From an uncultured Pelagibacteraceae bacterium (GTDB lineage Bacteria; Pseudomonadota; Alphaproteobacteria; Pelagibacterales; Pelagibacteraceae): DNA of 64,000 nt. Within the stretch, counting starts at the first letter, position 1, and each line of letters starts with the position of its first letter. The notes under the pieces are model-generated. The model had not been told where the DNA came from. It saw only the letters and a program-made list of their open reading frames with translations, and made no database searches. The DNA lies in assembly GCA_902595465.1 (NCBI GenBank), contig CACJQE010000001.1, positions 89,698-153,697 on the forward strand, written 5' to 3'. Positions 10,681 through 19,831 of the stretch are shown piece after piece. A program made the position numbers and the translations under genes.

Positions 10681-11601
10681 CTAAAACCATTTTATATTTT
10701 CTTTCTCACAAAGTTCTTTCAACCTTAATGGATAATCTGTCATAATACCATCTACACCGTACTCAACCATCTTTAACATTTCGTACTCTTTGTTTACTGT
10801 CCATACATTTACTGGCAATTCTTCTTGATGAGAAATATCGACAAGTTTTTTTGTAATGTCTTTTCGGTATGGATGCCAAGCTTTTCCACCTTGTGACTTT
10901 ATAATTTTTGGCAATTCATGATCTTCATAATAAGGCAAAAAACTCAACCATGGAGATCTGTTGTAAATAGTTTGATTAATATTAATTCCTGTCAAATGTT
11001 GAGTTAAGTAAGCTCTTGGAATTTCAGGATACTGATTTTTAATTACTGATAAAGTTCTCCAATCAAATGATGAAACGATTATTTTATCTTTTAAAGATGA
11101 TTCATTTATATCGTTCATAATTAATTTTACTGTATCTTCTGGTTCTGGTGTCAAATTTTCTTCCTCTGGTGTAGATTTAATTTCTAAATTTATTAATAAT
11201 TTTTCAGATTTATTTTTTGAAGACATTTCTAATAATTCAGAAAGTTTTGGTATTCTTTGGTTTTCTAATTTTTTTTGATTAATAAATCTTCTTCCGTATC
11301 TGGATAATTTATTTACTGAACCTACATCAAACTTTGAAAGTTCTGCATAAGTTAAATCAAATATTTTTAAATTTTCATCCTCTATCCAATTCCCCTCATT
11401 ATCTTTTGTTCTGCTTGGATCTAATCTAAAATCATGAGCAATAACTGGTACAAGATCCTTAGAAATTAATATATCTGTTTCGTATGCATTAATATTGTTT
11501 TCAAATAAGTATTTAAAACTTTCTAGAGTGTTTTCGGGAAGATCTCCTCTTGCTCCTCGGTGACCATAAATTTTTATATGATTTGGTTTGCTTAAAATCA
11601 A
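10681..11601 (-). CDS. Glycerophosphodiester phosphodiesterase
   Basis: YGHRGARGDLPENTLESF, ETDILISKD, PVIAHDF, GVDGIMTDYP. Confidence 0.95.
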   Translation of the reverse strand: MILSKPNHIKIYGHRGARGDLPENTLESFKYLFENNINAYETDILISKDLVPVIAHDFRLDPSRTKDNEGNWIEDENLKIFDLTYAELSKFDVGSVNKLSRYGRRFINQKKLENQRIPKLSELLEMSSKNKSEKLLINLEIKSTPEEENLTPEPEDTVKLIMNDINESSLKDKIIVSSFDWRTLSVIKNQYPEIPRAYLTQHLTGININQTIYNRSPWLSFLPYYEDHELPKIIKSQGGKAWHPYRKDITKKLVDISHQEELPVNVWTVNKEYEMLKMVEYGVDGIMTDYPLRLKELCEKENIKWF

Positions 11602-11603
11602 AA

Positions 11604-12656
11604 TTAATTAACTCTTTTGCCAGTGCTTTTATCAAAAATATAATATTTATTGTTCTCAATATTAAGACTTAGATCAGCACCTTTTTCAATAGTTAGATTT
11701 CCCGGACACCTATAACAAAAGTCTTTTTTGTCTTTTAATTGACCATAAACAAGATTATCCGAACCAAGTTGTTCCACTAAGTCTACTTTTAAATTAATTA
11801 AACTATTTTCACTTTGACTTAAATGTTCAGGTCTTATTCCTAATTTTACTTCTCCCTCAAAGTCACTATCAATATCTTTAATTTCAAAACCTTCTGCAGA
11901 TAATGTTTTATTTTTTATATTACCATCTAAAAAATTCATTTGAGGTGAGCCAATAAAACCAGCAACAAATAATGATTTTGGATTATCATATATCTCAATA
12001 GGAGTTCCAAGCTGTTCAATAATTCCATTGTTAATAACTGCTAATCTATCAGCAAGTGTCATGGCCTCTACTTGATCATGCGTAACAAATATGCTTGTTA
12101 CTCCAACTTTCTGTTGAAGTTTTTTGATTTCAAGTCTCATCTGAATTCTTAATTTTGCATCTAAATTTGAAAGAGGTTCATCAAATAAGAATATTTTTGG
12201 ATTTCTAACAATTGCTCTACCCATTGCAACCCTTTGCCTTTGACCTCCGGATAACATTGAAGGTTTTCTCTGTAAATAATCTGAAATTTGTAACAGCTTA
12301 GCTGCATCATTTACTTTTTGCTCGATTGTTTCTTTGTCAATTCCTCTGTTTTTTAGACCATAAGCCAAGTTATTATAAACATTCATATGTGGGTATAATG
12401 CATAGTTCTGAAACACCATTGCTACATCTCTTTCAGACGGATCTACCTCATTAATTAATTTTCCATCAAGATTAATATCACCCTCTGTAATATCCTCTAA
12501 GCCTGCAACCATTCTTAATAAAGTTGATTTTCCACATCCACTAGGTCCTACAAAAACCATAAACTCACCTTCATCAACACTTAATGAAGTTTCATGAACA
12601 GCCTTAGTTCCATTTGGGTAAATCTTAGTCACATTTTTTAAATCTAAAAAGCTCAT
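11604..12656 (-). CDS. ugpC: sn-Glycerol-3-phosphate ABC transporter ATP-binding protein
   Basis: Walker A GPSGCGKST, LSGGQRQRVAMGRAI, Walker B, TOBE-type C-terminus, operon context. Confidence 0.93.
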   Translation of the reverse strand: MSFLDLKNVTKIYPNGTKAVHETSLSVDEGEFMVFVGPSGCGKSTLLRMVAGLEDITEGDINLDGKLINEVDPSERDVAMVFQNYALYPHMNVYNNLAYGLKNRGIDKETIEQKVNDAAKLLQISDYLQRKPSMLSGGQRQRVAMGRAIVRNPKIFLFDEPLSNLDAKLRIQMRLEIKKLQQKVGVTSIFVTHDQVEAMTLADRLAVINNGIIEQLGTPIEIYDNPKSLFVAGFIGSPQMNFLDGNIKNKTLSAEGFEIKDIDSDFEGEVKLGIRPEHLSQSENSLINLKVDLVEQLGSDNLVYGQLKDKKDFCYRCPGNLTIEKGADLSLNIENNKYYIFDKSTGKRVN

Positions 12657-13508
12657 TTATTTCTCCGTTTGAATTAATCCTTTTATGAACCATTTTTGTA
12701 AAAATACTACCACTAAAACTGGTGGGATCATTGACAAAATGATATACGCAAATCTTTCTGCAGTTCTTGGCAGAGCAACTCCTTCATAGCTTTCTGTGTA
12801 AATAATCTTCATTCCCATTACAACAGTCCAGTATTCTTCTGCAGTTGTCATTATTAGTGGCCATAAATATTGGCTGTATCCATATACAAACATAAAGATA
12901 AACATTGCTGCTATCATGGTTTTAGATAATGGAACCAAGAAATCTATGAAAAAACTCCAAGCATTTGCTCCGTCTAATTTTGCTGACTCCAAGAGTTCAT
13001 CTGGAATTGTTTTATAAAATTGTCTGAAGAAAAATGTTGCTGTAGCTGAAGCAACTAATGGAAGGATAAGGCCTGTATATGAATTTGTTAAACCTAAATC
13101 AGATACAATTTTATAGCTTGGAAAAATCCTTACCTCCAAAGGAACAAGTAGAGTAATAAAGATTAACCAAAAAATTGGTACAGCTAATTTAAATCTATAA
13201 TAAACCAAAGCATATGCTGACATTGCTGAAATAACTACCTTAAGTGTTGCAATTCCTAATGCCATTATAAAACTATTAATAAACATTTTTGCAGCAGTCA
13301 CTTCTTCTGACCAACCACCTTTTTCATTTAAAACTTCGTTATAGTTTCTTGCTAGCTGATCACCTAAATGAAACTTCATACCTTCGGTTAATATAGTTAC
13401 AGAGTCATGCGAAGAACTTGCAAAAGATATCCAAATAGGAACTACCATTAACAAGACTCCTAGTATTAAAATAATATGAGCAATTATTTGAAGTGGTTTA
13501 ATTTTCAT
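12657..13508 (-). CDS. ugpE: sn-Glycerol-3-phosphate ABC transporter permease, UgpE-like copy 1
   Basis: EAA loop DELLESAKLDGAN; operon with ugpC/ugpA/ugpB. Confidence 0.9.
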   Translation of the reverse strand: MKIKPLQIIAHIILILGVLLMVVPIWISFASSSHDSVTILTEGMKFHLGDQLARNYNEVLNEKGGWSEEVTAAKMFINSFIMALGIATLKVVISAMSAYALVYYRFKLAVPIFWLIFITLLVPLEVRIFPSYKIVSDLGLTNSYTGLILPLVASATATFFFRQFYKTIPDELLESAKLDGANAWSFFIDFLVPLSKTMIAAMFIFMFVYGYSQYLWPLIMTTAEEYWTVVMGMKIIYTESYEGVALPRTAERFAYIILSMIPPVLVVVFLQKWFIKGLIQTEK

Positions 13509-14326
13509 TTATCTTGAAAAACCCCCTTAATAAAATATTTCTGCAACACAATTATAATTAAAATTGGTGGCACCATAGACATCATCACGAAAGCAAAACG
13601 ATGAACAATTGAACCCGACATCATTTTTAATCCCATAACCACTGTCCAATATTGTTCTGAAGTTGTTACCAATAATGGCCATAGATACTGATTGTAGCCA
13701 AAAACAAACATAAATATTAACATCGCTACAATCATTGTTTTTGACAAAGGAATTAAAAAATCAACAAAAAATCTCCAGGTATTTGCTCCATCAAGTTTTG
13801 CGGATTCAAGTAATTCATCTGGAACGGTTTTATAAAATTGGCGAAAGAATAATGTTGCTATAGCTGATGCTGAAATAGGAACTATTAATCCAAAGTAAGA
13901 ATTCACTAGATTAAGCTCAGCCATTACTGAATAAGTGGGGAAAATTCTTAACTCTAATGGTACTAAAATTGTAATAAATATAATCCAAAACAATAATGTT
14001 GCATATTTTATTCTGTAATAAACCAACGCGTAAGCAGCCATTAAAGATGTAACAACGGATAATATTGCAACTCCTGTAGCCATGATAAAACTATTAAAAA
14101 ACATTTTTAATGCTGTTATCTCTTTAAAAAAACCACCCTGATATAATAAAACTCGTAAGTAATTTTCATAAAAGCTATCTCCTAAAAACATTTGGAGACC
14201 ATTCATATTAATCATTGAACTCGTGTGCGTAGAGCTAGCAAAAATCATCCATACAGGAACTACCATGATTAGTATTCCAATGAGTAAAATTAAATGTGAA
14301 AAACTTGATGTGATAAATCTAGTCAT
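13505..14326 (-). CDS. ugpE: sn-Glycerol-3-phosphate ABC transporter permease, UgpE-like copy 2
   Basis: Co-linear with the preceding permease (AYALVYYR..FW.IFIT.LVPLE.RIFP; FFRQFYKT.PDELLESAKLDGAN); 4-nt overlap. Confidence 0.9.
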   Translation of the reverse strand: MTRFITSSFSHLILLIGILIMVVPVWMIFASSTHTSSMINMNGLQMFLGDSFYENYLRVLLYQGGFFKEITALKMFFNSFIMATGVAILSVVTSLMAAYALVYYRIKYATLLFWIIFITILVPLELRIFPTYSVMAELNLVNSYFGLIVPISASAIATLFFRQFYKTVPDELLESAKLDGANTWRFFVDFLIPLSKTMIVAMLIFMFVFGYNQYLWPLLVTTSEQYWTVVMGLKMMSGSIVHRFAFVMMSMVPPILIIIVLQKYFIKGVFQDK

Positions 14327-15204
14327 TAATTATAATGTATTTTCCCTTCGATATATCTAAATTGAAAAATCGTAATTACTAATACAATCAACATCATCAT
14401 TATTGATTGAGCTCCTGCACTTCCTAAATCCAGTCCTCTAAATCCATCCATGTAAGCTTTATAAACTAGAGTTCTTGTTTCACCAGAAGGAGCACCTATT
14501 GTTGTGGTATCAATAATTCCAAATGTATCAAAGAAAGCATACGTTATATTAATAATTATTAAAAAGAATGTAGTTGGCATTAATAATGGGAATGTAATTG
14601 TCCAAAATCTTCTAAAACTATTTTTACAGTCAATCATTGATGCTTCAATTACAGATTTTTGTATAGCTTGAAGTCCAGCCAAGAAGAAAATAAAATTAGC
14701 ACTGATTTGCTTCCAAGAACCAGCTATGATTACGTAAATATAAGAGTCGAACACACTTTCGTACCAATTAAATCCCCACAGTTCGTGAAATAAATGATAA
14801 AGAAGACCAAATCTTTCACTAAAAAAATAATTTGCCATTACACCGACTACCGCAGGCGCAATTGCATAAGGCCAAATTAAAAGTGTTTTGTAAGTGCTTT
14901 TACCATGCATTACATTATTAGCCTGAACGGCAAGTAATAATCCAATTGAGCCTGTAATTAACGTAATAACAAAACTATAAATAATAGTAAATTTGAAAGC
15001 TATGAAATAAGCTGGATCATCAAAAATAAATAAAAAATTGTCAAACCATACAAACTTCGATCCAAATCCAAAAGCATCTTGCATTGTAAATGCATCTCTA
15101 AAGGTTTGTATGATTGGCCAATATAAAAAAATTAACAATATACCTAGCTGCGGAGCTAAGAAAAGATATTGTGAATAGCTAGATTTGAATTGGACTTTTT
15201 TCAT
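14326..15204 (-). CDS. ugpA: sn-Glycerol-3-phosphate ABC transporter permease UgpA
   Basis: Binding-protein-dependent permease with IEASMIDCKNSFRRFWTITFPLL loop; operon position. Confidence 0.92.
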   Translation of the reverse strand: MKKVQFKSSYSQYLFLAPQLGILLIFLYWPIIQTFRDAFTMQDAFGFGSKFVWFDNFLFIFDDPAYFIAFKFTIIYSFVITLITGSIGLLLAVQANNVMHGKSTYKTLLIWPYAIAPAVVGVMANYFFSERFGLLYHLFHELWGFNWYESVFDSYIYVIIAGSWKQISANFIFFLAGLQAIQKSVIEASMIDCKNSFRRFWTITFPLLMPTTFFLIIINITYAFFDTFGIIDTTTIGAPSGETRTLVYKAYMDGFRGLDLGSAGAQSIMMMLIVLVITIFQFRYIEGKIHYN

Positions 15205-15219
15205 ACTTTTGTAAAAATA

Positions 15220-15251
15220 AATAAGGAGGGTAAATTAATACCCTCCTTATT
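15220..15251 (-). terminator. Intercistronic hairpin between ugpB and ugpA
   Basis: Perfect 11-bp inverted repeat aataaggaggg / ccctccttatt, 10-nt loop. Confidence 0.75.
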
Positions 15252-15264
15252 GTTTTAATTATTC

Positions 15265-16572
15265 TTACAAAGTTTTAGCAAATTGCTTTAACAATTTAGC
15301 TGCACCTTTGTCCATATTCTGCAATCCTTTTTCGATTGATATTTTGCCGTTTAACATTGGCTCAATATTTTCGTAAATTACTTCACGAATTTGGGGCCAA
15401 TTACCAGCTCTATATCCACCAGGAATAGTTGAACCTTCTAAGCTTAATTGTTCACCAACTGCTTTATGATATGGAGAAGCTCTATAGAAATTTATAGTTT
15501 CAGCTAACTCTATACCACCTTTAGTCACTGCAGAGTAACCAGTCATATTGTGATAATACAGATCCATTTCTGGAGAACCCATAAATTCTATAAATTTAGC
15601 AAGTCCTTTGTACTCTTCCTCAGTATGACCATTTAAGATCCAGTTAGCAGCACCACCTATAAAAGTTGGATACTCTTTTCCTTTGGTTACTGAATCCCAG
15701 TAAGGAATATGATTAACTGTAAAGTTTGGAACAACACCTTTCATTCCACCAAATGATGCAGCAGAACCAAACCAAAATGCAGCTTCACCTGCTATAAATG
15801 GTGCTTGATTGTCTCCCCACGCTCTTCCTTTATAGCCATATAAACCTTTATCATACCATTCTTTAACTTTCTTCCAATGATAGACAAATGCATCAGTTTC
15901 AGCGAATAAAGTTTTTGTAGGAACAGCATCGTAACCATTATTTCCATCTAACATTAATAAATTATGTCTAGAAAAGAAATTTTCAGTCCAAATCCATGGA
16001 CTATGACTTTGAACTAAAGGAATGTATCCAGCAGCTTTGATTTTTGGAGCCATGGCCTCAAATTCTTCATAAGTTTTTGGCACAGATTCAATTCCAACCT
16101 CTTTCAAAATGTCCATGTTTGCATACATCAAACAAGTTGAACTATTGAAAGGTACACCAATCATTTTTCCATCAGAGTCGGCATAGAAATTTTTAATGCC
16201 TGGAATATAGTTGTCAGCATCTACATCAATGCCATATTTCTTAGCCATTTCTTCAAAACCGATAACAACACCATTTTTTACTTGAGCTACCATGATTGCA
16301 GCACCAGCATCATAAACCTGTGAATAGTGTGGTTGGTCGCCTGCTCTAAATGCAGCAATAGTTGCCGCCATGTTATCTTCATAACTTCCTTTTCCTGTAG
16401 GAATGACCGTATATTGATCTTGTGAAGCGTTAAATCTATTTGCAATTTCAATAATTACATCACCAAGAAAACCACTGTTTCCGTACCACCAATGAATTTC
16501 TGTTTTTGAATAACTGTGTGATGTAAAAGAGAAAGTAAATAGAATTGTTAAAACACTAAGTATTTTTTTCAT
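15265..16572 (-). CDS. ugpB: sn-Glycerol-3-phosphate ABC transporter substrate-binding protein
   Basis: Signal peptide; TEIHWWYGNSGFLGDVIIEIANRFN; operon position. Confidence 0.94.
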   Translation of the reverse strand: MKKILSVLTILFTFSFTSHSYSKTEIHWWYGNSGFLGDVIIEIANRFNASQDQYTVIPTGKGSYEDNMAATIAAFRAGDQPHYSQVYDAGAAIMVAQVKNGVVIGFEEMAKKYGIDVDADNYIPGIKNFYADSDGKMIGVPFNSSTCLMYANMDILKEVGIESVPKTYEEFEAMAPKIKAAGYIPLVQSHSPWIWTENFFSRHNLLMLDGNNGYDAVPTKTLFAETDAFVYHWKKVKEWYDKGLYGYKGRAWGDNQAPFIAGEAAFWFGSAASFGGMKGVVPNFTVNHIPYWDSVTKGKEYPTFIGGAANWILNGHTEEEYKGLAKFIEFMGSPEMDLYYHNMTGYSAVTKGGIELAETINFYRASPYHKAVGEQLSLEGSTIPGGYRAGNWPQIREVIYENIEPMLNGKISIEKGLQNMDKGAAKLLKQFAKTL

Positions 16573-16712
16573 ATCTATCCTTCTGTTAAGTTTATTTAAT
16601 TTTTTATTAATAATTTATTAATGTTAAGATATTATGAAATTGTAAATAATTGCATTTAAAAATTTTAAATTTCTAAAAGAGGTTGTATATTTTAAAACAA
16701 ATCATAATTTAA

Positions 16713-17864
16713 ATGTCTAAAAAATTTGATTTATTCATAATAGGTGGCGGTATAAACGGTGCAGGTATTGCAAGAGATGCTGCAGGTAGAGGTTTATCAG
16801 TTTGTTTAGCTGACAAAGGTGAGATTGGAGGAGCAACCTCATCTTGGTCGACGAAATTAGTACATGGTGGTCTTCGTTATTTAGAAAATTATGAATTCAA
16901 ACTAGTTAGAGAATCTCTGAAAGAAAGAGAAATAGTTTATAAAATTGCCAGACATATTTCCAAACCGATTCCTTTTATAATTCCTTATGCAGATAAAATT
17001 CGACCAGCCTGGTTAATTAAAATTGGTTTATTTTTGTATGATAATTTAGGTGGCAAAAGCAATATACCAAAATCAAAAACGTTTGATCTTACAAAAAAAT
17101 TTTCAAATATTCTTAAGCAAAAATACAAAACTGGTTTTCAATATTTTGACATACAAATTGACGATAAAAAATTAACGAAACTAAATGCTAAAGATGCAAA
17201 AAGAAATAAAGCTAAAATACTAGAATATAACAAAGTTAAAAAAGCTGAAATTATTGGCAATGAATGGATTATTAGTCTTGAAAAAGGTGAAAAAGTAAAA
17301 TCAAAAATTTTAATTAATGCATCTGGACCATGGATAAACGAAACCTTAAATAAAAATATAAAAATTAAATCTAAGAAAAAAATAAGATTAGTTAAAGGAA
17401 GTCATATTATTACAAAAAAATTGTACAAAGAAAATGTTGCATTCACATTTCAAAATACTGATAAAAGAATAATATTTGTGATACCTTATAAAGGGAAGTT
17501 TTCTTTAATTGGAACTACAGAAGTTGAGGTTAAATCACCAGAAAATAAAGGAATATCAAAAAAAGAAATTACATATTTAATTCGTTCAGTAAATAATTAC
17601 TTAAAAAAACAAATCAGAACAAAGGACATTGTAGATACTTATTCAGGGATAAGACCTCTAATTGAAGATTTTAATACAGCTTCAAAAGTCACAAGAGATT
17701 ATGTTTTTGATTTAAAAATTATAAAAAAATTACCTTTATTGAATATATATGGAGGAAAACTAACCACCTACAGAAAATTGTCTGAAAAAGTCATTTTTGA
17801 CCTTAGAAAGTTTTTACCTAAAACAATAAAAGGTCCATGGACACACAAAAAGAAGCTTCTCTAA
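16713..17864 (+). CDS. glpD: Glycerol-3-phosphate dehydrogenase (FAD), short form
   Basis: FIIGGGINGAGIARDAAGRGLSV, SSWSTKLVHGGLRYLE, YSGIRPL, YGGKLTTYRKL; ends at GPWTHKKKLL. Confidence 0.93.
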   Translation: MSKKFDLFIIGGGINGAGIARDAAGRGLSVCLADKGEIGGATSSWSTKLVHGGLRYLENYEFKLVRESLKEREIVYKIARHISKPIPFIIPYADKIRPAWLIKIGLFLYDNLGGKSNIPKSKTFDLTKKFSNILKQKYKTGFQYFDIQIDDKKLTKLNAKDAKRNKAKILEYNKVKKAEIIGNEWIISLEKGEKVKSKILINASGPWINETLNKNIKIKSKKKIRLVKGSHIITKKLYKENVAFTFQNTDKRIIFVIPYKGKFSLIGTTEVEVKSPENKGISKKEITYLIRSVNNYLKKQIRTKDIVDTYSGIRPLIEDFNTASKVTRDYVFDLKIIKKLPLLNIYGGKLTTYRKLSEKVIFDLRKFLPKTIKGPWTHKKKLL

Positions 17865-17869
17865 ACTTA

Positions 17870-18544
17870 ATGACCGTTAAATTTGAAAAATTAAAAAAAA
17901 CAATAATTAAATGTAATAAATGCCCTAGACTTGTGAGGTTTAGAAAAAAAATATCTACGGAAAAAAGAAAACAATATATGGACCAAACTTATTGGGGAAA
18001 ACCAGTTACAGGTTTTGGAGATATAAATGGAAAAATAATGATTGTTGGTCTAGCACCAGCTGCTCATGGTGGAACAAGAACAGGCAGAGTATTTACAGGC
18101 GATAAATCCTCAGATTTTTTATATAAATGTTTACACAATGTAAAAATTGCCAATCAAAGTAATTCAGATCATATAAATGATGGATTAAAAATAAAAAATA
18201 CCTTTATAACACCAGCTCTAAAGTGCGTTCCTCCAGGAGATAAACCATTAAATGAAGAGTTAAAAAATTGCTTTGGTTATTTTAAATCTGAATTTGAAAT
18301 ACTTAAAAATCTTAAAATAATTGTGGCTTTAGGAAAAATTGCCTTTGATACTTGTGTAAAATTTTATAGAGAAAATTTTGATTACACTGAGAGAGTAAAA
18401 TTTAGTCATGGAACATATTTTAAATTACCTAACAATGTGTTGTTAATGGGGTGTTATCATCCAAGTCCAAGAAATGTAAATACTGGACGAATAAATGAAA
18501 AACAAATGACTAAACTATTTAAAAAAGTAAAAGAACTAGTTTAA
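17870..18544 (+). CDS. Uracil-DNA glycosylase family protein (type 5-like)
   Basis: CPRLVRFRKK, IMIVGLAPAAHGGTRTGRVFTGDKS, GCYHPSPRN; ORF-track start 17837 overlaps glpD, so the internal ATG at 17870 is preferred. Confidence 0.85.
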   Translation: MTVKFEKLKKTIIKCNKCPRLVRFRKKISTEKRKQYMDQTYWGKPVTGFGDINGKIMIVGLAPAAHGGTRTGRVFTGDKSSDFLYKCLHNVKIANQSNSDHINDGLKIKNTFITPALKCVPPGDKPLNEELKNCFGYFKSEFEILKNLKIIVALGKIAFDTCVKFYRENFDYTERVKFSHGTYFKLPNNVLLMGCYHPSPRNVNTGRINEKQMTKLFKKVKELV

Positions 18545-18931
18545 TTTGTTAATAAGTGCTACTGGAAGTTTTACTGGTTTTCCAAACTTATTTAGAGATA
18601 CTAATTTAATCTCTGCATCACATAAAGTATCTGATTTTCTTTTAATTACTTGTGACATTGTAATTGTAGTCAAAGTATTAGATTTTACTTTTGTGAAAAC
18701 AGTAATTTTATCCTCAAATTTTGCCGGTTTTTTAAAATCTACATTGCAAGTTTTTACTGCTATTAAAACATTATGTTTATCTAATAACTTTTTATTCGAA
18801 TATCCCAGGTAATAAATAAGCTCAGATCTTGCTCTTTCAAAGTACTTTAAATAATTTGCGTGGTAAACAATTCCACCAAAATCAGTATCCTCATAGTATA
18901 CTTTTAAATTATACTTAAATACTTTCATCAA
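18536..18931 (-). CDS. ybgC: Acyl-CoA thioesterase, YbgC/4-hydroxybenzoyl-CoA thioesterase family
   Basis: Hotdog-fold signature YYEDTDFGGIVYHANYLKYFERARSE. Confidence 0.92.
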   Translation of the reverse strand: MMKVFKYNLKVYYEDTDFGGIVYHANYLKYFERARSELIYYLGYSNKKLLDKHNVLIAVKTCNVDFKKPAKFEDKITVFTKVKSNTLTTITMSQVIKRKSDTLCDAEIKLVSLNKFGKPVKLPVALINKLN

Positions 18932-18947
18932 TTGATATTAATAAAAT

Positions 18948-19601
18948 TTATTGAGAAGAAAAATAGATATTTTGATAGTAAGTAATTGATTTTTTCTTTG
19001 AATTATCTGTATCTGACATGATCGCTATACCATCTAGCTCATTAACATCTAAATTATGGAATTTCTTGAAATCTTCTTTAACGTTTGCTTTAACAGTTAC
19101 CCATTCATTTAAATTTGTTTTGGTAGTAGCAAGTACATTATCTATGGACTTTTTAGTATATGGGCTTGGAAAGTTGCTTCCAACTTCTTGATTGCTTGAA
19201 AAAACATAATTTATTGCTCTATTGGATAAAGGTGTTGCTCCAGTTTTTTTAATGACGAATACTCTTCCTGCAAAGTCATGACCCTTTTTAGCTGTCTCAT
19301 CTATCCCAGGTATGTCTTTCTCAATTTTCCAAGTTATATTTATGAAAGGTGTTTCATTAAGATCAATTTTAATCTCCTTACCTAAGCCAGAAGCGGCATT
19401 ATCAGCAATAGCTTTGAGGTAATTACCATTTTCATCAGAGCCAACAGAATATTCAGTTTTATTATCTGCCCCTCTTACTTTTCTAACTGTCAATTCTGAT
19501 AGTTCTTTCTCTGTAAACTCAAATACTTTTACTTCCTCAGAATACAAAGTAGTTTGAAATAACGTTGTAACTAAAATTAATTTAAATAAAAATCTGAACA
19601 T
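18948..19601 (-). CDS. DUF3047-like exported protein
   Basis: ITWKIEKDIPG..KGHDFAGRVFVI, internal Met start giving a signal peptide (MFRFLFKLILVTTLF). Confidence 0.75.
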   Translation of the reverse strand: MFRFLFKLILVTTLFQTTLYSEEVKVFEFTEKELSELTVRKVRGADNKTEYSVGSDENGNYLKAIADNAASGLGKEIKIDLNETPFINITWKIEKDIPGIDETAKKGHDFAGRVFVIKKTGATPLSNRAINYVFSSNQEVGSNFPSPYTKKSIDNVLATTKTNLNEWVTVKANVKEDFKKFHNLDVNELDGIAIMSDTDNSKKKSITYYQNIYFSSQ

Positions 19602-19699
19602 GTCATCTCCTCTATACAAAAGATAAAATAATTTTCAAATTCAAAATTTTGACATTATTTAAACATGCATAAATCATTATTGTTCTCTATTTAGATGAT

Positions 19700-19831
19700 A
19701 TGAAATTAACAGTTCTTTTTGGTTTGATGATTTATTGGTCTATAATTATAACTGCACCTGTAATTTCAAAAAATTCTGAAAAATTTGGAGAAAAAAAGGT
19801 ATTAATACCTATTAAAAAACCAAGAATTTAA
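19700..19831 (+). CDS. Small hydrophobic-N-terminus peptide (43 aa: MKLTVLFGLMIYWSIIITAPVISKNSEKFGEKKVLIPIKKPRI)
   Basis: Read directly; ends convergently with the Zn-ADH, sharing the stop-codon region. Confidence 0.45.
   Translation: MKLTVLFGLMIYWSIIITAPVISKNSEKFGEKKVLIPIKKPRI

Noticed and set aside
17837-17890. Possible frameshift truncating glpD
   Set aside because: No GlpD C-terminal sequence is recognisable in the other frames downstream; the glycosylase gene starts immediately
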